Source: Chryseobacterium sp. (GTDB lineage: Bacteria > Bacteroidota > Bacteroidia > Flavobacteriales > Weeksellaceae). From it: a stretch of 64,000 nucleotides of DNA. Below, piece by piece: positions 34,417 through 43,603 of this stretch. Where the stretch lies: the NCBI GenBank assembly GCA_031277615.1, contig JAITMC010000034.1, positions 62,001 to 126,000 of the forward strand, written 5' to 3'. Numbering within the stretch: the stretch's first letter is position 1; each line of letters opens with the position of its first letter. The notes beneath the pieces are model-generated. The model was not told the DNA's origin and searched no databases. It saw only the letters and a list, made by a program, of their open reading frames with translations. The position numbers were made by a program, and so were the translations under genes.

Positions 34417-36864
34417 TCAAAACTTAAAATTAAGTCTGGCAAAAACCTGTCTTCCTGCAAAGCCCATCTGTACCGGGTCAAAAATTCCGCCGGCTTCTGT
34501 ATTTCCTGAAGTTACATGCGTTTTTTGTAAAGTTGGATATCTGTTGAATATGTTTTTGCTGCCCAGCGTAAAGTTGAGGTTATTTGAAAGTTCATATCCA
34601 AAAGAGATATCAGTTGTTACTTTGGGGTTGTAGATCTGCTCAGAATCGTCGTACCCGATTAAGGTAACCTTATCAAATCTTACCAGCTGAAGATTGGCGT
34701 TGAACCTGCTGATTTTATAGTTGAGGTTCAGGTTAATCTTTGTTTTGGGAGCAGAAGCCAGAATAAATGCTCTTTCTCTGGCGCTTAGATAAACATCTTC
34801 TTTACCTTGTAACTGTGGTGAAGTATTGACTCTGGTGATTTCCATGTCATTATAGTTTCCTGCTAAAGTTGCTGTTAATTTTCCTGAACCTAAATTTTCA
34901 TTATAACTTAAAATAACATCAATTCCTTTGGTTCTTGTATCTATTGTATTGGAGAAAAATTGTACCTGATCTATAAGAGGATAAAGTTGCTGAAGCTCTG
35001 AAGGAAGTCCTGTTCTTGGAAAATAGCCGGTCAACACAATCCTGTTTTTTACACTGATGTAATAACCGTCAACCGTTGCTGTAAACTTACTCGTATTAAA
35101 AGTAAATCCGGCACTTCCATTGACAGAGGTTTCCTGTTTCAGTTGCTCAATTCCCACTCTGCTGGCAAGATCACTGTCGTTGGATGCCAATTGAATGGTA
35201 ACCAGTTCACCGGCCTGAAAATTAGTGAACTGCTGGCTATAATACTTTTGAGCAAGAGAGGGCGCTCTGAATCCTGTAGAAACTGATCCTCTGAAAGCGA
35301 ATTGAGGGGTAAAGGCATAGCGGGTTGCCAACTTGCCGTTCAACGTACTTCCGAAATCATTGTAATTCTCGAATCTTCCCGCAGCGCTGATCATCCATTT
35401 ATCTGTAACGTCAAGTTCCGTGTCAATATAGGCTGCAAAATTTTTTCTGCTTTTGTTTAAATTAACAGAATAACCGGGAAATCCCTGTGCTCCTCCCGGA
35501 CGGTAGCGCACAGGATCAGAACCGGGAATTGTTACCCATAAATTTTGAGGCGTGTTTGCTGTAACTACATTTCCGTTGATGTCATACATGGCATACGAAG
35601 CATCTTCTCCTTTTATAATCTCAAATTTTTCATATCTGTATTCGGAACCGAAAGCAATGTTTAGACCTTTAAGAACTTTGAATTGTCTAACTGCGTTAAA
35701 GCCTGTGGTATTTTGTAACAATGAATGTCCTCCGGCATCAAAACTGGTGGGAGATTTAAGCCCCATTGTTGCATTCAGAGTCCGGTCAATCTGATAAGTA
35801 AATCTATTATCTCCAAATGCATTATAGAAATCAACATCCCAGTCTGCTACTTTAAATTTTAATCCATTGTCGAAGGTAAAATCTGTAATACTTGTATTTT
35901 CAATTGGATCGAAGCCGTTAGGATAGATTTCCGGAATATTTTTATCATCATCTGCCGTTCTTGTCCATGCGTAAGCCTTTGTATTTCTGTGTGAAAAGCC
36001 CTGGCGGGAATAGAATTTCAGTCCGTCAGTTAAAGGAAGTTCAATATTCCCGAAGAAATAAACATTTTGTGCCTTTGCATCCCCAAAACGTTGTCTTGGG
36101 GCAAGACTTGGTTTATTATAAATCTCAGGATTTGCATTTCTGATAGCGTAATCTTTATTGATAAACTCTGCGGTGAAATTACCGAAACCTCCTTTGTTTC
36201 CTATTTTTGTTCCCAGGTTTCCGTTGAAATTAAACGTAATTCCATCTGTTTTATGATCAGAAACCACATCCTTATCTCCCGGACTTTTAAACAGGTTCAT
36301 TCCATAGAAAGCATTGCCTTCAAAACCTTTATCCCGATCATTTAAAATAACATTAATGACACCGGCAATCGCATCTGAACCATATTGAGCCGAAGCTCCG
36401 TCACGCAAAACTTCTACTCGTTTTATCGCTCCGATGGGAATCGTATTCATATCATATCCTGTATTCCCTCTTCCCTTGGTTCCGAAAAGATTAATCAGTG
36501 AAGACTGGTGGTATCTTTTTCCATTAAGGAGCAAAAGAGTCTGATCCGGTCCGAGTCCTCTTAAAGTGGCCGGATCTACCGCATCAGCACCATCAGACCC
36601 GGATTGTTTGTTAGAGTTAAAAGAAGGGGCGGAGAATTGTAAAAGCTGATTTACTTCCACCTGACCTGTAGACTGGCTTACCTGTTTGATGTCTATAACG
36701 TCAATGGGAACCGGAGTATTGGTAACCGTTCTTTTTTTGTTTCGGCTCCCGGTGATGGCTATTTCGTCTATTTTTGATTCTTTTGTCAGGGTGTCTTTTA
36801 CCTGCTGAGCATAAGACAACGAAGATGCCGTAAGAAAAATAACGCTAATGTATTTTATCTTCAT
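34417..36864 (-). CDS. TonB-dependent outer-membrane receptor
   Basis: 815 residues from the ATG at 36864, which opens a clean signal peptide (MKIKYISVIFLTASSLSYAQ); an upstream in-frame start at 36903 would bury it. Plug domain: IDEIAITGSRNKKRTVTNTP, then TLRGLGPDQTLLLLNGKRYH and RVEVLRDGASAQYGSDAIAG VINVIL. The barrel ends QVFARLNFKF. The plug pattern (GSR..., LNGKR) is that of the CirA/BtuB-like and maltodextrin-type receptors, unlike the siderophore receptors at the left end. No PepSY, SusD or transporter neighbours hint at the ligand. Confidence 0.92.
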   Translation of the reverse strand: MKIKYISVIFLTASSLSYAQQVKDTLTKESKIDEIAITGSRNKKRTVTNTPVPIDVIDIKQVSQSTGQVEVNQLLQFSAPSFNSNKQSGSDGADAVDPATLRGLGPDQTLLLLNGKRYHQSSLINLFGTKGRGNTGYDMNTIPIGAIKRVEVLRDGASAQYGSDAIAGVINVILNDRDKGFEGNAFYGMNLFKSPGDKDVVSDHKTDGITFNFNGNLGTKIGNKGGFGNFTAEFINKDYAIRNANPEIYNKPSLAPRQRFGDAKAQNVYFFGNIELPLTDGLKFYSRQGFSHRNTKAYAWTRTADDDKNIPEIYPNGFDPIENTSITDFTFDNGLKFKVADWDVDFYNAFGDNRFTYQIDRTLNATMGLKSPTSFDAGGHSLLQNTTGFNAVRQFKVLKGLNIAFGSEYRYEKFEIIKGEDASYAMYDINGNVVTANTPQNLWVTIPGSDPVRYRPGGAQGFPGYSVNLNKSRKNFAAYIDTELDVTDKWMISAAGRFENYNDFGSTLNGKLATRYAFTPQFAFRGSVSTGFRAPSLAQKYYSQQFTNFQAGELVTIQLASNDSDLASRVGIEQLKQETSVNGSAGFTFNTSKFTATVDGYYISVKNRIVLTGYFPRTGLPSELQQLYPLIDQVQFFSNTIDTRTKGIDVILSYNENLGSGKLTATLAGNYNDMEITRVNTSPQLQGKEDVYLSARERAFILASAPKTKINLNLNYKISRFNANLQLVRFDKVTLIGYDDSEQIYNPKVTTDISFGYELSNNLNFTLGSKNIFNRYPTLQKTHVTSGNTEAGGIFDPVQMGFAGRQVFARLNFKF

Positions 36865-37026
36865 ATTGATAATTTTGAGTGATGGATAACTCAAAATTAT
36901 CAATATTTATTTTTAAATCAACAATTAAATTATTTATTTATTATGAATGTCTTAATTTTATATGATTCGTATTGAATTAAAGAAAAATAATAGCTAAAAA
37001 ATTAAATTTAACGAAAATTTTTAATA

Positions 37027-38184
37027 TTAAAAACTAGTGATGATTCTGTTAAGGCCTTCTTCCAGAATTTCCTGTGATGTCGAAAAGCAGATTCTGATAT
37101 GGCCTTCCGCTCCTTTCCCAAACCACCTTTCTGAACCTGGAACAACGGCAACTTTTCCCTGTTGCAAAACATGCTGGGTAAAGTCTTCGCTGGACATTCC
37201 GTTTTCAATTTTAGGAAATAACACAAAAGTAGCTTCCGGAAGGTTGGGGGTTAAAATATCGGTCTGACTTAAGGTTTTAAAAGCCAGATCCCTGTTACTC
37301 TGCAGGTGGGCTAAAAATTCCCTGTACCATGGTTTGGCCCTTTCCAAAGCGACACTTCCCGCAATCTGCGAAAGTGTTGAAACTCCTTCAATGGTAGAGT
37401 TGAAATTTGATTTCTCCGTAAAATCCTCAAGAATATCGGTATCATTGCACAGAACTGCCCCGATTCTTAAACCGGCCATTCCAAACGACTTTGAAAATCC
37501 ATATACGGTAAAACTTTTTTTCTTAGCCTCTTCAGAAACAGAAGAATACGTATGAAACTCTTTTTGATCATAAACGATATCACTCCAGATTTCATCGCTC
37601 ATTACCCACAGATCATGGGATGACGCAATTTCGGAAACCTTTTTCAGGACGTCTTTAGAATACACTTTTCCAAGAGGGTTGTGAGGGTTGCAGATGCTGA
37701 TCATTTTTGTTTTCGGATTGATCAGGGAAATCATTTTCTCAAAATCGATAGCTCCTGTAATAGAATCTACGGGACATAATCTAACGGTTCCGCCCACAGC
37801 TTCCACCGATCTTTTGAACAGGAAATCCACAGGATCCAGAATGATGGCCTCATCCCCGGGAGACAGCACATAAGAGGCAACCAGAAACATTCCCTGTGCG
37901 GCACTGTTCACGGCCAGTACATTTTCCGGGCTGAAATGTCCGTGCTTTTCCGTATTGAAATGTTCTGCTACATTTTTTTTGAATTCCGGAAGTCCCGAAA
38001 ACGGCCCATAGCTCAGATAGCCGTCCTTTAAATATTCTATAATGCCTTCTTCAATAGCAGGTGCTGTTCTGAAGTCCGGATCTGCAGCGGTAAGAGGAAT
38101 GATCCCGTCTTCTACGGCTGCCCATCTTCCGTTGTAAGCTTTTCTTTTTAAAGCATCAAAATTGATATCGTTATTAGTAAACAT
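37027..38184 (-). CDS. MalY/PatB-type PLP-dependent aminotransferase or C-S lyase
   Basis: 385 residues of fold-type I. The PLP lysine lies in YGFSKSFGMAGLRIG; SDEIWSDIVYD and NPHNPLG are the Asp/Tyr and Asn cofactor contacts; C-terminal arginine in HIRICFST holds the substrate carboxylate. MalY/PatB relatives include cystathionine beta-lyases and aromatic aminotransferases. The FAD monooxygenase gene ends four bases before it, so they form an operon; tryptophanase lies further upstream on the same strand. An aromatic amino acid route is an attractive but unproven reading. Confidence 0.88.
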   Translation of the reverse strand: MFTNNDINFDALKRKAYNGRWAAVEDGIIPLTAADPDFRTAPAIEEGIIEYLKDGYLSYGPFSGLPEFKKNVAEHFNTEKHGHFSPENVLAVNSAAQGMFLVASYVLSPGDEAIILDPVDFLFKRSVEAVGGTVRLCPVDSITGAIDFEKMISLINPKTKMISICNPHNPLGKVYSKDVLKKVSEIASSHDLWVMSDEIWSDIVYDQKEFHTYSSVSEEAKKKSFTVYGFSKSFGMAGLRIGAVLCNDTDILEDFTEKSNFNSTIEGVSTLSQIAGSVALERAKPWYREFLAHLQSNRDLAFKTLSQTDILTPNLPEATFVLFPKIENGMSSEDFTQHVLQQGKVAVVPGSERWFGKGAEGHIRICFSTSQEILEEGLNRIITSF

Positions 38185-38188
38185 TTCT

Positions 38189-39268
38189 TTATTTATATGA
38201 GATTGGTAAAATATTTTCAGTCTGCTGATGCAGGGGAAGCAGAAACTGGTTCAGCAGGATTCTGCCATTGTTGATATGCGTTTCTATTTCAGGCTTTCTT
38301 TCTGCTTCATATTTTTTAAAGGCTTCCGTCATGGTCTTTTCTTCAAGCAGTTGCCGGGTCAGACTGAAAGAGTCTTTCAGGGCAGAAGTAACGCCCTGGC
38401 TGGTGAAAGGGATAAGGGGATGAGCGGCATCACCAATGAAAACAATATGGTCTTTATAAAACGGGTTAAGCTGTTCCAGTTCGTAAACCCTCCACAGATG
38501 AACATTTTCATAGCTGGAGCCTTTTACGATATCAGCAACGAGAGGATCCCAGTCATCAAAAACCTCAAACATATACTTTTTAAGACTCTCCACCGAACAT
38601 TCTTCGCAAATCCTGTATTTTTCATTATCAAACTGTGAATACCATAAAACCGTATCCGCAGAAAGTTTAAGAATTCCAAAAGCGAGACCTCCATCTTCAT
38701 GGTGGAATTTCATAAAGTTACAATCCAGGCGGGCAGCGATATCCTTACATCTGATGATGTTCACGACTTCGTTTTCCTGTACGGTTCTCATCTTTTCGTC
38801 TTTGAAAATATCTCTTCTGATGCGGCTCTTGGAACCGTCGGAAACGATGATCATATCAGAATCCACATAAGTACCATCGGAAAATTTTAGTTTTCCAGGC
38901 TGTACAGAACAGTGGGACAGCGTTTCGCCATAAGAGATTTTTTCTGCCGGAATATTCTGAGAAAGAATGTGGATCAAAGAGCTTCTTGAGATCACAAAAA
39001 CATTATCCAGATCTTTTTCAGCCAGCACTTTTCCTTTGTGTGAATACCGGATGTATTTCTTTAAAAAATTACCGTGTTCAAACAGAAGAGAAGGATCAAT
39101 AATCTGGGAAAGATATTCAATCCCTTCGTGAGGAAGAAGAAAGCCGTGTCCCGTTAAATCATCCTTTTTTCTACGTTCATAAATATGGTAATCGAAATTG
39201 TGTTTTTCTAAGTAACCCGCTATGCTTAAGCCGGATATACCGGCGCCCACGACAGCAATTTTGTTCAT
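38189..39268 (-). CDS. FAD-dependent monooxygenase (aromatic hydroxylase family)
   Basis: 359 residues. FAD-binding GxGxxG in VVGAGISGLSIAGYLE at about 5-20, ribose-binding Glu in the following strand (HIYERRKK), the DG motif (IIVSDGSKSRIR), and the GD motif FIGDAAHPLIPFTSQGV. This is the class A flavoprotein hydroxylase plan, usually NAD(P)H-linked and acting on aromatic or indolic rings. Paired with a PLP enzyme four bases downstream. A promoter box stands at 39339-39346. Kynurenine 3-monooxygenase or tryptophan-related hydroxylase are candidates; the exact substrate is open. Confidence 0.87.
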   Translation of the reverse strand: MNKIAVVGAGISGLSIAGYLEKHNFDYHIYERRKKDDLTGHGFLLPHEGIEYLSQIIDPSLLFEHGNFLKKYIRYSHKGKVLAEKDLDNVFVISRSSLIHILSQNIPAEKISYGETLSHCSVQPGKLKFSDGTYVDSDMIIVSDGSKSRIRRDIFKDEKMRTVQENEVVNIIRCKDIAARLDCNFMKFHHEDGGLAFGILKLSADTVLWYSQFDNEKYRICEECSVESLKKYMFEVFDDWDPLVADIVKGSSYENVHLWRVYELEQLNPFYKDHIVFIGDAAHPLIPFTSQGVTSALKDSFSLTRQLLEEKTMTEAFKKYEAERKPEIETHINNGRILLNQFLLPLHQQTENILPISYK

Positions 39269-39579
39269 TTCGGAATAATGGCGTTTTTCAAGTTAGTGTT
39301 TCAGCTTACTTTAATTCATAAGCATTTTAAAATATGTGCAAATGTAAATTAAAAAGATTCATGATTTGAAAAAAATAAATTAATTCAGTTTAAAATTGTG
39401 AATTAATAAAATGAAAAGCATAAGATATTGAATATTTTAAGAGAGGTTATTCACCATTAATGAAATGTAAATGGCTTGAAGTCAGGATTAAAGCATGTCA
39501 GGGGTTTTCATGCTTAAGAAAAAGTGGTTAAGAAGTCCGGATTCAGAGAAAGAAAAACCGGGAAAAATCCCGGTCTTTT
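39269..39579. other. 311-bp gap between tryptophanase and the monooxygenase operon
   Basis: Holds the promoter box at 39339-39346, the tnaA terminator at its right end and one weak inverted repeat (AAGCATG 39491-39497 with CATGCTT 39509-39515). The rest is A+T-rich with no ORF worth calling. Confidence 0.6.
39339..39346 (-). promoter_or_regulatory. -7 box for the monooxygenase-PLP enzyme operon
   Basis: Reverse strand TACATTTG fits TAnnTTTG, 70 bases before the ATG at 39268, giving a leader of about 60 nt. Confidence 0.45.
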
Positions 39580-39582
39580 TTA
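39550..39582 (-). terminator. Terminator of tnaA
   Basis: ACCGGGA and TCCCGGT (7 bp) round a 4-base loop, with a T-run after it on either strand; begins at the tnaA stop codon. Confidence 0.9.
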
Positions 39583-40956
39583 TGCTTTTTCAAGTTGAAC
39601 GGTAAAATGTCTCAACAGGTCCGGCTCCCAGGTAATTCTGTAGCCTTTTGAAACTTCATTTCTTCTTTCATATACATTTCTGATGGCTGCCGCAATATAA
39701 TCCATATGATTGTTGGTATACGTTCTTCTCGGAATGGCAAGACGTACCAGCTCCAGCTTCGGATAACGGTTTTCTCTTGTTTCCGGATCTCTGTCTGCCA
39801 AGAGCGTTCCGATTTCAACCGTTCTGATGCCCGCTTCTTTATAAATCTCAAGACCCAGGGTCTGGGCAGGATATTCTTCTCTTGAAACGTTAGGAAGAAA
39901 ATTAAGCGAATCAATAAAAACAGCGTGACCACCGATAGGTTTCTGAACAGGAATTCCGTATTCGATCAGTTTATTTCCAAGATATTCCACCTGGGAAATT
40001 CTGCTTTCCAGATACGCGAACTCAGTTGCCTCATCAAGCCCTACTGCCAGTGCAGCCATATCTCTTCCGGCCATTCCTCCGTAAGTAATGAATCCTTCGT
40101 AGATAATGGTGAAGTTGGATGCTTTTCTGAAAATTTCTTCACTGTTTAAAGCGATAAAACCTCCGATATTCACCAGGCCGTCTTTTTTAGAACTCATCGT
40201 CATTCCGTCTCCATAAGAGAAAATCTCTTTACAGATCTCTTTGATGCTTCGGTTTTCCTGGCCTTTTTCTCTTTTTTTAATGAAGTAAGCATTCTCTGCA
40301 AATCTGGCGGAATCGAAGAAAACGGGGATTCCATATCGGTCTGAAAGCTCTTTTACCGCTTTCATATTCTCCAAAGACACCGGCTGCCCTCCTGAAGAAT
40401 TACAGGTAATTGTAATTAGGCAGAAAGGAATATTTTCTTTAGGGTGGCTTTTGTAGACTTCCTCCAGTTTCTCGAGGTTGATATTTCCCTTGAATGGATG
40501 GAGGTCATTAATGTCGAAAGCCTCATCAATGGTACAGTCAATAGCGTGGGCTTTTCTGAATTCGATGTGACCTTTTGTAGTGTCAAAATGAGAGTTCCCG
40601 GGAACCACATCACCTTCTTTTACCAAAACTGAAAAAAGAACATTCTCAGCAGCTCTTCCCTGATGGGTAGGAAGCAGATATTTAAATCCTGTAATGTTTT
40701 CAACGGTATTCTGAAGCTGATCAAAAGAACGGGATCCCGCGTAGCTTTCGTCTCCGGTCATCAGGGCACCCCATTGTCTGTCAGACATTGCTCCGGTTCC
40801 TGAATCGGTAAGAAGGTCTATGAAAACCTGTGATGATTTCAGATTGAATAAGTTATAATTGGCTTCTTTAAGCCATTGCTCTCTTTCTTCTCTTGTAGAC
40901 TGGCGGATTTCCTCCACCATTTTGATGCGGAAAGGCTCCGCGTACGGTAAGTTCAT
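39580..40956 (-). CDS. tnaA: Tryptophanase
   Basis: 458 residues of the beta-eliminating lyase family. Cleaves tryptophan to indole, pyruvate and ammonia. LLTDSGTGAMSD, PTHQGRAAENVL, and the PLP lysine in TMSSKKDGLVNIGGF are plain. Tyrosine phenol-lyase is the close alternative, but the substrate-facing segment reads RTVEIGTLLADRDP, like tryptophanases (VEIGS), not RSMERG as in tyrosine phenol-lyase. Indole production is a known trait of the genus suggested. No TnaC-like leader ORF is evident in the 86-bp upstream gap, and no TnaB permease adjoins. Confidence 0.92.
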   Translation of the reverse strand: MNLPYAEPFRIKMVEEIRQSTREEREQWLKEANYNLFNLKSSQVFIDLLTDSGTGAMSDRQWGALMTGDESYAGSRSFDQLQNTVENITGFKYLLPTHQGRAAENVLFSVLVKEGDVVPGNSHFDTTKGHIEFRKAHAIDCTIDEAFDINDLHPFKGNINLEKLEEVYKSHPKENIPFCLITITCNSSGGQPVSLENMKAVKELSDRYGIPVFFDSARFAENAYFIKKREKGQENRSIKEICKEIFSYGDGMTMSSKKDGLVNIGGFIALNSEEIFRKASNFTIIYEGFITYGGMAGRDMAALAVGLDEATEFAYLESRISQVEYLGNKLIEYGIPVQKPIGGHAVFIDSLNFLPNVSREEYPAQTLGLEIYKEAGIRTVEIGTLLADRDPETRENRYPKLELVRLAIPRRTYTNNHMDYIAAAIRNVYERRNEVSKGYRITWEPDLLRHFTVQLEKA

Positions 40957-41042
40957 GCGTTATTTTATATTAGATTGTTAAAGAAAATCGGGTTTGAAAA
41001 TAATTTCAAATTCATCAAAGTATAGGTAAAGCGGAGAAAGGA

Positions 41043-41660
41043 TTACTCCGGGGCTTTAAATATATTGTCATCAGAATGAAACCCGGCTACACCGCCGCTT
41101 ACTGCAAACTTCATGGCTGAAGCCGCAGTCATTCCAACTACAGGTTTGATGTTTTTTTCTTCCGTAACAATTACCCATCCTGAAATCGCGTAGGAATGGG
41201 GCAGATATACCGCAACGTAATTGTGCTTGTCAACGTCCGACATCTCTTTTTGAGTCAAAAACCCGATTCTCCAGATTTCCGGATTTTCATTGGTTTTTAC
41301 CCAGACAGGGTCGTTGAATTTCTTTTTGTCGCCTACAAAGGAAGACATAACGTCTTTTGTAGGAGTATAGATATGTTTTACTCCGGGAGTTTTCTCCAGA
41401 AGGCTGTCCATAGTATCGAAAAAGAACCTCCCGATCACGAATTTATTTCCCAGATAGCCGAGAATTGCCGTGAACAGAATTGTAGAAACAAATACCAGCC
41501 CCGGGATTTCCTTCGCTACCGAAGGAATAATATTGTCAATTGCGCTTACAATATACCAGATCACAAATATGGTAAGCCCTATAGGACCGATAATAACCAG
41601 TCCCTGAAAGAAATTTTTCAGAAAGAAATTGGCAATATTTTCGAAGCGTAACTTTTTCAA
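41043..41660 (-). CDS. DUF502 family membrane protein
   Basis: 205 residues with two membrane helices (about 17-40 and 52-75) and a C-terminal soluble domain with GVKHIYTPTKDVMSSFVG and PHSYAISGWVIVTEEKNI, which match DUF502. Function unknown in the family (LIKE-COV in plants). It starts 12 bp after miaE and probably shares its transcript. Confidence 0.9.
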   Translation of the reverse strand: MKKLRFENIANFFLKNFFQGLVIIGPIGLTIFVIWYIVSAIDNIIPSVAKEIPGLVFVSTILFTAILGYLGNKFVIGRFFFDTMDSLLEKTPGVKHIYTPTKDVMSSFVGDKKKFNDPVWVKTNENPEIWRIGFLTQKEMSDVDKHNYVAVYLPHSYAISGWVIVTEEKNIKPVVGMTAASAMKFAVSGGVAGFHSDDNIFKAPE

Positions 41661-41672
41661 TGCTAACCTGTA

Positions 41673-42251
41673 TTAACCGTGTATTGTTTCTTTATTTCCG
41701 TAAGATTTAATGATACCGGCTTCATATTCAAGCCATGCGTCCCAACGTTTGTTTACCTTTTCAGGATCACCTAACTGTCTTGCGAAACCAATAAAGGTGG
41801 TATAGTGATTGGCTTCGGAGATCATCAGTTCTCTGTAGAATTCTCTAAGTTCTTCATCCTTGATGTTTTCTGTCAGTACTTTGAACCTTTCACAGCTCCT
41901 GGCTTCAATCATCGCTGCGAAAAGCATCTTGTCTACGATAAGGTCTTCACGGCTTCCCTGGATAATAAATTTAGCCAGTTCATTTACATAATCATCTTTT
42001 CTGGCTCTTCCGAAACGGTAACCTCTTTTTTTGATGATCTCATGAACCTGGTTGAAATGGTCAAGCTCTTCCTGTGCAATGGCAAGAAGCTCTGTAACGA
42101 TTTCAGGATATTCCGGAAGCATGGTGATCAGGCCGATTGCATTGGTCGCTGCTTTTTGCTCGCACCAGGCATGGTCCGTTAAAATTTCTTCAATGTTTCC
42201 CTCTGCAATATTTGCCCACCTTGGATCGGTAGGAAGTTTCAACTTAAACAT
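41673..42251 (-). CDS. miaE: tRNA-(ms2io6A37) hydroxylase MiaE
   Basis: 192 residues, ferritin-like four-helix fold. Di-iron ligands are visible as the E-x2-H pairs in AQEELDHFNQVHEI and ISEANHYTTFIGFA together with glutamates in HAWCEQKAA and IEARSCERFK. It hydroxylates the isopentenyl chain of ms2i6A37 in tRNAs reading U-starting codons. Full length, followed closely by the DUF502 gene. Confidence 0.93.
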   Translation of the reverse strand: MFKLKLPTDPRWANIAEGNIEEILTDHAWCEQKAATNAIGLITMLPEYPEIVTELLAIAQEELDHFNQVHEIIKKRGYRFGRARKDDYVNELAKFIIQGSREDLIVDKMLFAAMIEARSCERFKVLTENIKDEELREFYRELMISEANHYTTFIGFARQLGDPEKVNKRWDAWLEYEAGIIKSYGNKETIHG

Positions 42252-42395
42252 GCGGTAAATTTTTTGTAAATTTAAAACAAATTAGACAGATTCAGTGCTT
42301 CCGTTTCCGCAGAATTTACTTTCTGTTGGTTTTTGTTTAAATGATTTCCGAAACCATTGCTGATCAGCCTTATTTTCTTCAGCGTTTTTAAAATC

Positions 42396-43487
42396 TTATC
42401 CGGCTGCTGTTTTTTTTCTGAAAAATTCCAGGATTTTCCATCCTGAGGTGTCTATTCTTTTTAAGCCGGAAGCAATAATAAAGGCTAAAATCACATTAAT
42501 ACCATAAATAAGTATCATCAACAGCCACCATGGCATATGTTCCTGCAAAACCACCACCATGAAATAAACAAGAGACGAACTGATTCCCTGGGCGAAATAG
42601 AAGAATATGGCATTCTTTCCGATATACGTCACAAAACTTTCTTTGGTGATTTTTAATCTGTTGTAAAGCACAAATAAAGTGGTCAGAGAAAATAAAGTCC
42701 AGATGATATAAGGAATTTTCGGTGGAAATTTATTTTTATTGATCTTATAGAATACATCGCTTCCATAATACCAGAACATCCAGATTAAAGCGATGGCTAC
42801 GAGTGAATATAGGACAGGAATCATTTTTGACGGAATTTTTTTACCCTTCATTCTGTTGGCAATTAAGAAAACCGCCAGATAAAAGGCAACGTAACCCACC
42901 TGGCCTGAAGGATAATATTCCGGGAATATATTGAATAATAAGGTGAGACCTATACAAAGAGCAATGAACCAATGGATATGCTTAGGGAAAAACCTTAAGA
43001 TAAGTACACCGAATACGGCAAGGATAAAGTACACTTTAAGATACCAGAAACTTCCCATAACTACCGGAAACGTATCGGCATTGGTATACTGATGAAGATA
43101 CCAGTTCCCCAGGTTCTGCCATTGTGGATATCCGGAAATGCCGGTTGCTGCATATCTGGACCCGAATGTTGAATAAAATTTCTGAAGCCATTCCAGTGAA
43201 AAGAAGCTAAGCCCAAAGACTTTGAAAAAATAATCCAGGAAAAAGAGGACGGTTACAAAGATCATGTACGTAATCTGCAGTTTCAGCAGCCGGTAAAATG
43301 TTTTTTCAATATTAGATCCTGAGGTAATTCCGCTTAAGGCATAAAAAAGCGCCACATCAAAGACCAGAGAAAATACCCGTACTTCTGCAGGGATATAGAA
43401 TTGTCCCGACCAGAACGCCGTATGGATAAAAATAATGGAAAGTGTTGCCATTCCCTTGGCAAAATCAATATAGAGATCTCTGTTCAT
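42396..43487 (-). CDS. Acyltransferase family 3 membrane protein
   Basis: 363 residues with about ten membrane helices, starting MNRDLYIDFAKGMATLSIIFIHT, which carries the catalytic-type His of the family (I-H-T in the first helix). Such proteins O-acylate surface sugars or small molecules. The 3' end holds a run of eight A; a shift there would extend the frame for about 40 more codons to 42272, so the C-terminus could be a sequencing or phase-variation site. No sugar genes adjoin. Confidence 0.88.
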   Translation of the reverse strand: MNRDLYIDFAKGMATLSIIFIHTAFWSGQFYIPAEVRVFSLVFDVALFYALSGITSGSNIEKTFYRLLKLQITYMIFVTVLFFLDYFFKVFGLSFFSLEWLQKFYSTFGSRYAATGISGYPQWQNLGNWYLHQYTNADTFPVVMGSFWYLKVYFILAVFGVLILRFFPKHIHWFIALCIGLTLLFNIFPEYYPSGQVGYVAFYLAVFLIANRMKGKKIPSKMIPVLYSLVAIALIWMFWYYGSDVFYKINKNKFPPKIPYIIWTLFSLTTLFVLYNRLKITKESFVTYIGKNAIFFYFAQGISSSLVYFMVVVLQEHMPWWLLMILIYGINVILAFIIASGLKRIDTSGWKILEFFRKKTAAG

Positions 43488-43541
43488 AGATTGATGATAT
43501 GGCTCAAATGTAATTAAACTTTCGGATATGGATCAAATAAA

Positions 43542-43577
43542 CAAAAAAGAGGCAGAACACGAATGTTCCGACCCCTT
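43542..43577 (-). terminator. Terminator of the metallopeptidase gene
   Basis: Reverse strand GGAACA, loop TTCG, TGTTCT with further outer pairs (GGGG with CCTC, G-U allowed), then TTTTTTG. Confidence 0.7.
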
Positions 43578-43603
43578 AAATTAAATATGCTAAAAATGAA
43601 TGT

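Noticed and set aside
39580-40956. Tyrosine phenol-lyase instead of tryptophanase
   Set aside because: The substrate-facing segment reads VEIG as in tryptophanases, not MERG as in tyrosine phenol-lyases.
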